Part shown: positions 1 through 6,956 of the stretch, one piece after another | How positions within the stretch are numbered: the first letter of the stretch is position 1 | How the letters are laid out: every line of letters begins with the position of its first letter | Source: Campylobacteraceae bacterium | Lineage (GTDB): Bacteria; Campylobacterota; Campylobacteria; Campylobacterales; Sulfurovaceae | Direction: 5' to 3' | NCBI GenBank assembly: GCA_027022775.1 | Contig: JALVXO010000018.1 | Coordinates: forward strand, 1-19,316 | Length of the DNA stretch: 19,316 nt | Notes under the pieces: model-generated | Database searches by the model: none | What the model was told of the DNA's origin: nothing | The model's input: only the letters and a program-made list of their open reading frames with translations | Position numbers and translations under genes: made by a program

Positions 1-2
1 AG

Positions 3-992
3 CAGTTAATACCAAACAGAAATTTCACCCCGTATGAGTATGCAAAAAGCAGCTTTACAAATAACTTGTCAAAAAATACTGTTTTTTTTGTTTTTGCTTT
101 TCAAAACGCTATTGAGTATAAAGGGCTAGCTGTCAAGTGCAATGACAATGGTATTTACAGTTACTCTTTAAAAATGCCGTCAATTGGCAATAAAGAGTTT
201 TACAACATTGGACACTTCTTGAGTGTAATTGCTAAATCATACAGCAGCGGCGCATTTTATGACGATTATGACACTTTAAAAATTAACCTTAAAAAGTTTT
301 TAAAAATTTACAGAAAATTTTACACTCCTGCTGACAAAAAACGGTATTTAAAATTTAAAAAGTATTTAAAATCCAAAGCTTTATACTATTTAAAGAGCAG
401 CTCTCTTGAGTTAAAAAAAGCTGCTTTAAATGAAATTGCAAAAACTTACGATCCCGATTTTATTTCGACAGTTTTAAAATACCTTAAATTAAAAAACAGT
501 GAAACTGCTGCAAGCGCAATAGATGCCCTTGGAAATATTGGCGATAAAAGGGCTGTTCCGGTTTTATTAAAATATTTAAAATCAGACAGCCAGAGATTAA
601 AAGATAAAGCATTAATTGCAATTGCAAAAATAGTTGATAAAAACGATACAGGAATATTAAAATATATCTATCCGCTTTTAAATGACAAATCTCTTCTGGT
701 CAGATTAAGCGCTTATGAGGTTCTCTACAGCATAGGCAGCAAATCGTCATTAGAGATTCTCAAAAAACATTTTGCCAATGCTAAACCGGCAGAAAAGCTG
801 TCTATTATAAAAATAATAGGAAAAATCGGTACTAAAAATGAAATACCGCTTTTAAATAGCTACTTAAAAGAGATAGAAAAAATGGATTTAAACCAAGAAA
901 TAAACTCCACTGTAAAAGGGAGCGACCCTCACCCTAAAATTTTACAATATGAAATTTACAGAGCAGTTGCAAGAATAAATGACAGAAACTGA
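3..992 (+). CDS. HEAT-repeat protein, 5' end cut by window edge
   Basis: The reading frame is open from base 3 through the stop TGA at 990-992, with no in-frame stop upstream, so the gene most likely starts outside the window. The first possible internal start is TTG at 66, which has no ribosome binding site. The C-terminal two thirds repeats a helix-turn-helix pattern: ALGNIGDKRAVPVLLKYLKS, then ALIAIAKIVDK, YEVLYSIGSK and KIIGKIGTKNEIPLLNSYLK. This is the hallmark of HEAT / PBS-lyase-like HEAT repeats, a protein-binding scaffold with no enzymatic activity of its own. The N-terminal part is rich in aromatic and lysine residues and is not recognised. Its partner and role cannot be read from the sequence. 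The stop codon lies directly against the 3' end of the convergent tRNA-Ser. Confidence 0.7.
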   Translation, partial: QLIPNRNFTPYEYAKSSFTNNLSKNTVFFVFAFQNAIEYKGLAVKCNDNGIYSYSLKMPSIGNKEFYNIGHFLSVIAKSYSSGAFYDDYDTLKINLKKFLKIYRKFYTPADKKRYLKFKKYLKSKALYYLKSSSLELKKAALNEIAKTYDPDFISTVLKYLKLKNSETAASAIDALGNIGDKRAVPVLLKYLKSDSQRLKDKALIAIAKIVDKNDTGILKYIYPLLNDKSLLVRLSAYEVLYSIGSKSSLEILKKHFANAKPAEKLSIIKIIGKIGTKNEIPLLNSYLKEIEKMDLNQEINSTVKGSDPHPKILQYEIYRAVARINDRN

Positions 993-1080
993 TGGCAGAG
1001 GGGATGGGATTCGAACCCACGGTAGCTTGCGCTACACACGCGTTCCAGGCGTGCTCCTTAAACCACTCGGACACCCCTCT
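993..1080 (-). tRNA. tRNA-Ser (anticodon GGA)
   Basis: Read on the minus strand, the acceptor stem AGAGGGG pairs with CCCCTCT, followed by discriminator G and an encoded CCA at the 993 end. The anticodon stem CACGC/GCGTG holds the loop CTGGAAC, giving anticodon GGA for serine codons UCC and UCU. The long variable arm GTAGC-GCAA-GCTAC is diagnostic of a class II tRNA, and the T loop TTCGAAT is canonical. It lies 45 bases downstream of the SRP RNA on the same strand with no obvious terminator between them, so the two may share a transcript. Its 3' end touches the stop codon of the convergent HEAT-repeat gene. Confidence 0.97.
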
Positions 1081-1124
1081 AAATTAAGATTTTAAAATGA
1101 AGCAAGATTTGGGTTAAAGAAGAA

Positions 1125-1228
1125 ACCCTCTCCGGGAGGCTATGGCACACGGGATTAAAAGGTGGGCTGCTACGTTCCCGTCCTGACCCGTTGCCTTGTT
1201 AACCCCGTTGCATAGTTCCGAAGAGGGC
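1125..1228 (-). ncRNA. ffs: Small bacterial SRP RNA (4.5S RNA)
   Basis: The minus strand carries the conserved SRP domain IV core: GGTCAGGACGGGAACGTAGC, with its GGAA tetraloop and the asymmetric internal loop bound by Ffh, followed by AGCCC. The ends CCCTC (1126-1130 on the plus strand) and GAGGG (1223-1227) pair to close one long hairpin of about 100 nt, the usual size of the Alu-less bacterial form. The RNA works with Ffh and FtsY to deliver nascent membrane proteins to the Sec translocon. A TATAAT box lies 7 bases upstream, which fixes the 5' end near 1228. The exact ends are estimated. Confidence 0.93.
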
Positions 1229-1234
1229 GAAAGA

Positions 1235-1240
1235 ATTATA
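1235..1240 (-). promoter_or_regulatory. -10 box of the SRP RNA promoter
   Basis: The minus strand reads TATAAT, 7 bases before the first paired base of the SRP RNA. The upstream side is T-rich (CTTTTTTTAAATTTC) with no good -35 hexamer, as is common for sigma-70 promoters of Campylobacterota. The position agrees with transcription starting at the RNA 5' end. Confidence 0.6.
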
Positions 1241-1258
1241 CCGAAATTTAAAAAAAGT

Positions 1259-1735
1259 TTACTTAAATCGCTCTTTCCAAATCGAAAACGCTTTGTGGTG
1301 GCTTGTTACCCCTTTTGTAAACTGCTCTTCTAAAATATCCAGTTTTGTACTCATGAAATCGTGAAAATCAAGCAACTCATTCTCTTTGGGAATTACTTTT
1401 CCATTTTCTAATTGATACTCTTGGGCAATAATAATATACTCATTTGTCTCATATTTTTGAGCATAAACAATTATCGCACTGTATCTCTCTCCAAACTCAT
1501 TTTCAAGCTCTGCCGGATAAATTGCAACTGCAGACTCTGCATTTTGCGAATTCTCTTCTAGCATACTTATAACTTGCGGAATTGACACCTCTAAAGAATC
1601 CTCTTTAATCACTTTGACAATTTTTTCGCCATCTTTCTTAATTGCGCCGTAAATAGGATTTAAACTCCCCTCTCTCTCCAATTTATCAAGGGCGTGTGTT
1701 AAAAGATACCCGGCATCAAAGATTATATTTACCAT
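1259..1735 (-). CDS. Hypothetical protein, 158 residues
   Basis: I do not recognise this protein. It starts at ATG, 7 bases after an AGGA ribosome binding site, and ends 31 bases before the SRP RNA on the same strand. The sequence is acidic and soluble-looking, with no signal peptide or membrane segment. It begins MVNIIFDAGYLLTHALDKLE and includes a probable beta-rich middle (SAVAIYPAEL, YSAIIVYAQKYE, EYIIIAQEYQ). No catalytic motif stands out. The translation has normal composition and a proper ribosome binding site, so it is likely a real cytoplasmic protein of unknown function. The divergent pbpC gene starts 129 bases away. Confidence 0.75.
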   Translation of the reverse strand: MVNIIFDAGYLLTHALDKLEREGSLNPIYGAIKKDGEKIVKVIKEDSLEVSIPQVISMLEENSQNAESAVAIYPAELENEFGERYSAIIVYAQKYETNEYIIIAQEYQLENGKVIPKENELLDFHDFMSTKLDILEEQFTKGVTSHHKAFSIWKERFK

Positions 1736-1864
1736 AACTTTTTCCTGCTAAAAAATATACACAATTTAAACATAGAAAAGATAAACAACTACTTATTTAA
1801 TCCCATTTTTTTAACTTTTATGCACTTTTTAAAAAATAACTGTTTTTTTAGGTAAAATATTTTT

Positions 1865-3907
1865 ATGAAATATCTTTTAAAAATAATAAAATGGCTCCTT
1901 TTTGCACTGTTGACACTTATAATCGCCGCTTTTATGTATACTGTTTTTTCCCCGATAAAACCGGACAAATTTAAAGATTTGTCAAAAGTAGCAACAGACA
2001 GCAGCGGCAAATGGCTCTACTGTACATTAAACTCGCAAGATAAGTGGCGCTTTAAAGCCAATGTAGATAAAATTGACCCTCTATATCTAAAAATGCTCTT
2101 AAACTACGAAGATAAACGGTTTTATAAACATCACGGAGCCGATTTTCTGGCAATAAGCAGAGCTGTTTTTAATTTAATAAAATACAAAAGGGTAACATCT
2201 GGCGCTTCAACCATAACAATGCAGGTTGCCAAACTTTTAGAGCCGAAAAAGAGAACTTTTGTCTCTAAAATCATAGAGTTGGCGCGTGCATTTGAACTGG
2301 AATTTCGCCTCTCCAAAAAAGAAATTTTGCAAATATATCTAACTCTAGCTCCTTATGGCGGCAATATTGAAGGAGTAGAAGCCGCAAGCTGGCGCTACTT
2401 TCATAAACACCCTTACGCTTTAACCATAAGCGAAGCTGCCCTTTTGGTTGCACTGCCAAAAAATCCGCAAGCTTACCGCCCCAACCTGCATCCTAAAAAG
2501 GCAAAAAAAGCTAGAGATAAAGTTTTAAAGCGGGCTTTTCTCTCGGGAATAATAAGCAAAAAGCAGTATCTGCAGGCACTGAATGAAAAAATAGATAAAA
2601 AAACTTATAAGTTTCCGCGGCTTGCACCTCATCTTGCTTTAAAAGTTTTAAGAGAGAGCAAAAAAACTGTTATTAAAACAACCCTCGATTACACTTTGCA
2701 AAAGCAGTTTGAAACTTGGGCGAAATCAAGAGGTAAAACATTGCCAAAGGGTGCCGGCATGGCGCTGCTTATTATAGAAAACAGCAGCTCTCATGTTAAG
2801 GTTTATATCGGTTCTAATGATATTTTCAGCCATGACTTTCCAGGTTTTATTGATATGGTAAAAAAGGTGCGCTCTCCCGGTTCTGCCCTTAAACCTTTTA
2901 TTTATGCACTGGCATTTGATAAACACATAATATCCCCAAAAACTATTATTTTAGATACCAAAAGCGCATTTAACAATTACAAGCCGCACAATTACAGCCG
3001 CAAGTACAGGGGCGAAGTTACTATTGCAGAGGCTTTGCAAAACTCTCTTAATATACCTGCTGTAAAAATTTTAAACCGGTTAGGAGCAAAAGAGTTTACA
3101 GATAAATTAAAAGCAGTAGCAGTAAAGCTTTATATTCCTAAAAACCGCCCTACTCTTCCTGTAGCACTTGGCGGGCTTGGAATTTCACTCTGGCATTTAA
3201 CCCAAAGTTACACCGTTTTAGCAAATGGCGGAAGCGGAAAATCTATTGCGGTTTTACCGGATACAAAACAGAAAAAGTTATATTTTTGCACACCCAAAAG
3301 CGCTGCAATGGTTACAGAAATATTAAAAGAGATACCGCGCCCAAAAGAGTTTTTTGATTTTAAAAAGGCTATTGCTTACAAAACCGGCACAAGTTACGGA
3401 TACAGGGATTTTTGGAGTGTCGGTTACAGTAAAAATTACACTGTTGCAGTATGGGTAGGGCGGCCGGACAATAAACCGGTGGTAAAATTGGCTGCAAGGG
3501 AAATTGCCACTCCGCTTATGTTTGAAGCTTTTGAACTTTTAAACTCTTTAAAAAAAGTCAAAAGCCTGGATAACAAAAGCAGCCTTATACACACCCCGCC
3601 GCCAAAAATTTTAAAATATTTCGACAAACCCCGCTTTAGAGAAGATAGTTTGCAATTTGAATACCCTAAAGATGGAACACGATTTCAAAGCGGCGGCTGT
3701 TATAAAGCAACTGTTAAGTTCAAAATTAAAAATGGAGCAAAACCGCTGTTTTGGTATATAGACAACACTCCATCACAAAACAGCGCCGAAGAGTTAAAAT
3801 ATAAATTCTCTTCGGGCGCTCATACAGTTACCGTGATTGATTCAAATGGAAAGCGCACATCTGTAACAATCTGGGTAAACCAAAACGACTGCCCCCAACA
3901 GCGCTAA
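1865..3907 (+). CDS. pbpC: Penicillin-binding protein 1C (bifunctional glycosyltransferase/transpeptidase)
   Basis: This is a class A PBP that polymerises lipid II and cross-links the glycan in the periplasm. Residues 5-28 form the membrane anchor. The GT51 domain follows, with catalytic Glu82 in YEDKRFYKHHG and the second motif TSGASTITMQVAKLL (111-125). The transpeptidase has nucleophile Ser340 in SALK (340-343), SLN at 394-396 and KTGT at 506-509. The last ~90 residues match the PBP1C C-terminal domain in position and style (FEYPKDGTRFQSGG; LFWYIDNTPSQNS). At 680 residues it is shorter than the ~770 of E. coli PbpC. No alpha-2-macroglobulin-like partner gene lies beside it. The only upstream purine stretch (AGG) is 12 bases before the ATG, so translation signals are weak. 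The start is fixed by the position of the anchor. Confidence 0.93.
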   Translation: MKYLLKIIKWLLFALLTLIIAAFMYTVFSPIKPDKFKDLSKVATDSSGKWLYCTLNSQDKWRFKANVDKIDPLYLKMLLNYEDKRFYKHHGADFLAISRAVFNLIKYKRVTSGASTITMQVAKLLEPKKRTFVSKIIELARAFELEFRLSKKEILQIYLTLAPYGGNIEGVEAASWRYFHKHPYALTISEAALLVALPKNPQAYRPNLHPKKAKKARDKVLKRAFLSGIISKKQYLQALNEKIDKKTYKFPRLAPHLALKVLRESKKTVIKTTLDYTLQKQFETWAKSRGKTLPKGAGMALLIIENSSSHVKVYIGSNDIFSHDFPGFIDMVKKVRSPGSALKPFIYALAFDKHIISPKTIILDTKSAFNNYKPHNYSRKYRGEVTIAEALQNSLNIPAVKILNRLGAKEFTDKLKAVAVKLYIPKNRPTLPVALGGLGISLWHLTQSYTVLANGGSGKSIAVLPDTKQKKLYFCTPKSAAMVTEILKEIPRPKEFFDFKKAIAYKTGTSYGYRDFWSVGYSKNYTVAVWVGRPDNKPVVKLAAREIATPLMFEAFELLNSLKKVKSLDNKSSLIHTPPPKILKYFDKPRFREDSLQFEYPKDGTRFQSGGCYKATVKFKIKNGAKPLFWYIDNTPSQNSAEELKYKFSSGAHTVTVIDSNGKRTSVTIWVNQNDCPQQR

Positions 3908-3915
3908 AAATTTGA

Positions 3916-3921
3916 TATAAT
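3916..3921 (+). promoter_or_regulatory. -10 box for the Uma2-family gene
   Basis: TATAAT stands 26 bases before the ATG at 3948, with an AAAGGAG ribosome binding site at 3936-3942. It falls 8 bases after the pbpC stop, which suggests the nuclease-like gene has its own promoter. Confidence 0.5.
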
Positions 3922-3947
3922 ATTATAAGAGTTTTAAAGGAGTTAAA

Positions 3948-4496
3948 ATGGAAGCTTTAAATGAACTGTTTCTTCCAAATTACAGATATGAAGATTACAT
4001 AAATTGGGAAGGGGACTGGGAGCTTATTGGCGGAATTGCTTATGCTATGAGCCCGGCGCCTTCTATCAAACATCAAGAGATTAATTTGAATATTTCTTCA
4101 CAATTAAAACGCCTGCTTAAAGAGTGCAAAAATTGCAAAGTTTTACCCGAAGTGGATTGGAAAATAGATGAAGAGACCGTTGTTCGTCCAGATAGTTTGA
4201 TTGTTTGCGATTTAGACAGCAGCAAAGCCTATTTAGACAAAGCCCCCGAAATTATTTTTGAAGTTTTATCACCCTCGACAAAAAAGAAAGATAGAAATTT
4301 AAAGTCCATTATATATGCAAAAAACAGCGTTAAATACTATATTTTAGTTGAACCTGCCGGAAATTTTGCAGAAGTTTATAAATTGGAAAACGGCAAATAT
4401 TATTTAGAGGGTGAATTTAAAAAGCAGAGTTATAATTTTAAATTTAACAGTTGTGAAATAGAATTTTCTTTTAAAGAGATTTTCGAAAATATCTGA
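3948..4496 (+). CDS. Uma2 family endonuclease-like protein (DUF820, PD-(D/E)XK fold)
   Basis: The 182-residue length and motif order fit the Uma2/DUF820 family. The N-terminal WELIGGIAYAMSPAPS resembles the family's common start. Next come VLPEVDWKI, RPDSLIVCD with Asp82, EIIFEVLSPST with Glu105, a lysine-rich stretch and YYILVEPAG. Asp82 and Glu105 with the following lysines are in the positions of a PD-(D/E)XK metal site, so a DNA-cleaving activity is plausible, but no member has a well-established role. The start has a strong AAAGGAG site 5 bases upstream and its own -10 box. The family is common in cyanobacteria and patchy elsewhere, so transfer is possible. It faces a tandem repeat at its 3' side. 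Confidence 0.85.
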   Translation: MEALNELFLPNYRYEDYINWEGDWELIGGIAYAMSPAPSIKHQEINLNISSQLKRLLKECKNCKVLPEVDWKIDEETVVRPDSLIVCDLDSSKAYLDKAPEIIFEVLSPSTKKKDRNLKSIIYAKNSVKYYILVEPAGNFAEVYKLENGKYYLEGEFKKQSYNFKFNSCEIEFSFKEIFENI

Positions 4497-4548
4497 TGTA
4501 AAGCCGCTGACCTTTGCTTTTATGCAAATTCAGCACCTTCATCATGCA

Positions 4549-4749
4549 GGGGTCAGGGCTTAACTTTTAACTTTTTTTGCCAGAGAGGGGTCGAATAATA
4601 TAGGGATACGAGGCGTTGAAAATTTACTTTTTCGGTTTACAAAAGCATGCGGGGGGTCAGGGCTTAACTTTTAACTTTTTTTGCCAGAGAGGGGTCGAAT
4701 AATATAGGGATACGAGGCGTTGAAAATTTACTTTTTCGGTTTACAAAAG
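4549..4749 (+). repeat. Two identical 97-bp direct repeats of the GGGGTCAGGGCTTAAC family
   Basis: Copies at 4549-4645 and 4653-4749 are identical over 97 bases. Each starts GGGGTCAGGGCTTAAC and ends CGGTTTACAAAAG. They are separated by CATGCGG, and CATGC also precedes the first copy. The unit is the same as the right half of the inverted element at 6496-6683 read on the minus strand, with a few differences. It fills the 284-base gap between two convergent genes. I see no ORF in the gap. Confidence 0.93.
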
Positions 4750-4780
4750 TATAAATTAAACGCCTTTAAACCAGCCTGTT

Positions 4781-6070
4781 TTATAAATATGGCGGTATTA
4801 AACTGTTAGCAGCTTTGCTTTTTAACATTTTAAGCATCTTTTTGCTTTTTTGAATATTTAAATTTTCATCCCAGCTGACACCGCTTTCTAATTGAATTGA
4901 ACTGTTTAAATCATTTGCAAAATAACTGTCCCAGTCGGTCTCATCAGGCAGAAGAGATTTTACAACAAAAAGAGCCCTTCTTTTTACCTGTTCATCGGCA
5001 ATTCTATCCCTTTTCCCCCAAGCTACAATATATTGGTCAGAATCTTTGGGAATAAATGCTAAATCTCTTTGAATGCCAAAATGGTATCTCATCATAGATG
5101 CTTCAAACAGCATTGCCAAATCTTCGAACTGATTGCTGTATGCATAAAGAGCATCTGCTCCATCTTCATCAAAAAGCTGCCCTATATCAGAAGCTGTATA
5201 ATTTGCCTGGATATCATCAGCTTTTTCACCATGATATAAAACCTGCCCAATCCCTTTTAATACTTCTGAATTTAGCGGCATTATACTGTATAATTTTGTA
5301 GAAATATAGTAATTTTGCGCATTTTCCAGCACTTTATAAACCGGCTTGCTCTTATCGGCATTTTTTATTATTTCGGGTCTTGTAAAATCATTAGCATGCG
5401 CCAATTCATGATAAAGCAGCTGCGCAAAGTTGTATTTAATCTCTTCTGCTGTTCTTGTAGCGCCGCTATCTAACCTGTAATATCTCCAAGCATAACTGCC
5501 ATTTTTAACATATCTCCAAAAATTGTAAAACTGCAAATTGTTGCCATAATATATTCTAAAATCAACCTTTTTTGTAATTGTCTGGGCTTCTTCTGGGGTA
5601 AGCCAAAGGGCTCTTGCATCAAGATATATCGCTCCAGTGCCGGGCCAATAGTATGATGGAATGACATCATCATCTATAACTATTGCAGTCACTGCACCTA
5701 AAAGTTTTTTAATATCATTTGGCAAAATATCCAGCATTTGCGCAAATCTATCACCCATCCATTTATGAGAAACAACAACCCTTTGCATAATCTGCCCTTT
5801 AGTAGGCACACCGCTGAAATTCTCCTGCATCAGCAGCGGCAGTTTTTCTAAAGAGCAGGAATCTTCCGGATTATTGATAGATATGCACTTTTTTAAAACC
5901 TTTTTGTAAGGGCTGTTTGGGTCATAAACAAAACTGTTTTCATAGTCACTGTTTTGCAGAATCTCTTTCGGTATTCTGTATTTGCTGCCGCTGTTATCTT
6001 TTATGCAGCAGCATCCGCTTAAAATATACAAAAATAGTGTCAAAAGTAGCGTTAATTTTACTCTTCTCAT
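4781..6070 (-). CDS. Lipoprotein with HELAH metallopeptidase motif
   Basis: The N-terminus MRRVKLTLLLTLFLYILSGC is a lipoprotein signal with lipobox LSGC (Cys20), so the protein should be anchored to a membrane facing the periplasm. At 221-225, YHELAHANDF gives an HExxH zinc motif in a helix. A later acidic helix (FEDLAMLFEA, 315-324) could supply the third ligand, which is an inference. The rest (WPGTGAIYLDARALWLTPEE; RRALFVVKSLLPDE) is not a family I can name. The product is probably a cell-envelope zinc peptidase or a degenerate relative. The start ATG is preceded by AAGGA. The gene stands alone, with repeats on both sides. Confidence 0.75.
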   Translation of the reverse strand: MRRVKLTLLLTLFLYILSGCCCIKDNSGSKYRIPKEILQNSDYENSFVYDPNSPYKKVLKKCISINNPEDSCSLEKLPLLMQENFSGVPTKGQIMQRVVVSHKWMGDRFAQMLDILPNDIKKLLGAVTAIVIDDDVIPSYYWPGTGAIYLDARALWLTPEEAQTITKKVDFRIYYGNNLQFYNFWRYVKNGSYAWRYYRLDSGATRTAEEIKYNFAQLLYHELAHANDFTRPEIIKNADKSKPVYKVLENAQNYYISTKLYSIMPLNSEVLKGIGQVLYHGEKADDIQANYTASDIGQLFDEDGADALYAYSNQFEDLAMLFEASMMRYHFGIQRDLAFIPKDSDQYIVAWGKRDRIADEQVKRRALFVVKSLLPDETDWDSYFANDLNSSIQLESGVSWDENLNIQKSKKMLKMLKSKAANSLIPPYL

Positions 6071-6161
6071 TCCAATCCTTATATTTTAATTCCATTTTAT
6101 CGTAATTTTATCAATTTATTTTTAACAATAACCAAAAAATGACATTTTTTTAATACATTGT

Positions 6162-6169
6162 GGGGTCAG
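6162..6169 (+). repeat. Isolated GGGGTCAG motif (GGGGTCAGC)
   Basis: A single GGGGTCAG followed by CTACCTTAAAATATCC lies 69 bases from the downstream end of the IS110 stub. It has the same 8-base head as the larger repeats in the window but a different tail. It may be the end of a related element or a chance match. Confidence 0.4.
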
Positions 6170-6237
6170 CTACCTTAAAATATCCTAAAAAACATAACAA
6201 TTATACCAATTTTTATACCTTTTATGAGTAGGTATTT

Positions 6238-6495
6238 TTACAATTTTTCTTTATACATTTCCTCACTTTTATAAAGAGAATGAGCAATAACAAGTAACTT
6301 TCTCATTACAGCAACCTGAGCAACAGTTGTATGTTTGCCATTGGCTTTTAATCTCTCATAATAAGCTTTAATTTTAGTATTGTGCTGTATGGCTACCATT
6401 GTTGGCATAAAAAGAGCTGCTCTATAGATTTTGTCTCCTGCTTTGGATATTTTAACCTTACCTTTAATAGAACTGCCAGATTCTCTAATACATGA
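6238..6495 (-). pseudogene. IS110-family transposase, C-terminal fragment
   Basis: The minus strand translates from 6495 to a TAA at 6238 as CIRESGSSIKGKVKISKAGD, then KIYRAALFMPTMVAIQHN, KAYYERLKANGKHTTVAQVA and VMRKLLVIAHSLYKSEEM. This is the conserved C-terminal Transposase_20 block of IS110/IS116/IS902 enzymes, including the serine of the REsGSs motif. About 85 codons remain of a protein usually 300-400 long. The N-terminal RuvC-like (DEDD) domain is missing. The reading frame runs straight into the inverted-repeat element starting at 6496, and no matching N-terminal part appears on its far side. It is a dead remnant, although the surviving stretch has no stop or frameshift. Confidence 0.88.
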
Positions 6496-6683
6496 GGGGG
6501 GTCAGGGCTTAACTTTTAACTTTTTGCAAATTACAGACGCGGCAGGCAGACGAGAGACACGGAGGCGTTGAATTTTCACTTTTGTAAACTGAAAAAGTAA
6601 ATTTTCAATGCCTCGTATCCCTATATTAATCGATCCCCTGACATCACTGGCAAAAAAGTTAAAAGTTAAGCCCTGACCCCCCC
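6496..6683. mobile_element. 188-bp inverted-repeat (MITE/REP-like) element
   Basis: The first 30 bases (GGGGGGTCAGGGCTTAAC..., 6496-6525) are the perfect reverse complement of the right end, so the terminal inverted repeats are about 30 bp. A second inverted pair lies inside: GAGGCGTTGAATTTTCAC near 6562 against AAATTTTCAATGCCTC near 6599. The element is therefore two head-to-head units of the family found in tandem at 4549-4749. The right unit is nearly the same as those copies. The left unit is divergent, with a GC-richer core at 6530-6560. It has no coding capacity. It abuts the truncated IS110 gene. Confidence 0.85.
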
Positions 6684-6692
6684 TACATTTCA

Positions 6693-6763
6693 GTCATTCT
6701 GAGCGTAGCGAAGAATCTTGATAGAACGGCAGTAAATAGATTCTTCGCTATGCTCAGAATGAC
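6693..6763. repeat. Palindromic GTCATTCTGAGCG repeat, copy 1
   Basis: The left arm 6693-6718 (GTCATTCTGAGCGTAGCG...) and right arm 6738-6763 are inverted copies of 26 bases with one mismatch, enclosing a 19-base loop. The homologous copy at 16999-17070 is in the opposite orientation and shares loop sequence as well as arms. The GTCATTCTGAGCG...GAAGAATCT palindrome is a dispersed repeat I know from several bacterial phyla. Confidence 0.88.
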
Positions 6764-6816
6764 AGAGTAGCAAATTTTTGGACTTTTCTCCTTGATTGGA
6801 ATGCATATTATATATA

Positions 6817-6841
6817 CACTCCCATTGGGACAATGGGAGTG
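6817..6841. repeat. Perfect 11-bp hairpin, CACTCCCATTG
   Basis: CACTCCCATTG (6817-6827) and CAATGGGAGTG (6831-6841) enclose a 3-base GGA. Neither side has the T-tract of an intrinsic terminator, and the minus-strand exit is TATATATAAT. It lies 116 bases downstream of the OsmC-family stop codon. It could be an RNA-stabilising hairpin or another short palindromic repeat. The rest of the 886-base gap between 6071 and 6956 is AT-rich without an ORF I would support. Confidence 0.55.
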
Positions 6842-6956
6842 AGAAAAAGTTTTCGGTTTATGGCAGTTAAATCCGCACATAAAATATATAATAGTAAATT
6901 ACCTTGCAAAATAGTACTCTAAAAGCGCAATGTATCTTTGGAGGGTGAGCAGCTTT

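Noticed and set aside
66..68. TTG at 66 as the true start of the HEAT-repeat gene
   Set aside because: There is no ribosome binding site, and the frame stays open to the window edge, so a start outside is more likely.
5470..5673. Alternative-frame ORF within the lipoprotein gene
   Set aside because: It is fully embedded in a longer gene that has a signal peptide, lipobox and ribosome binding site.
6238..6495. Possible active IS110 element with bridge RNA
   Set aside because: Only the C-terminal ~85 codons remain, the catalytic DEDD domain is absent, and no element ends can be defined.
6683..6880. Minus-strand 65-residue ORF
   Set aside because: It runs through the palindromic repeat and hairpin and has no recognisable protein features.
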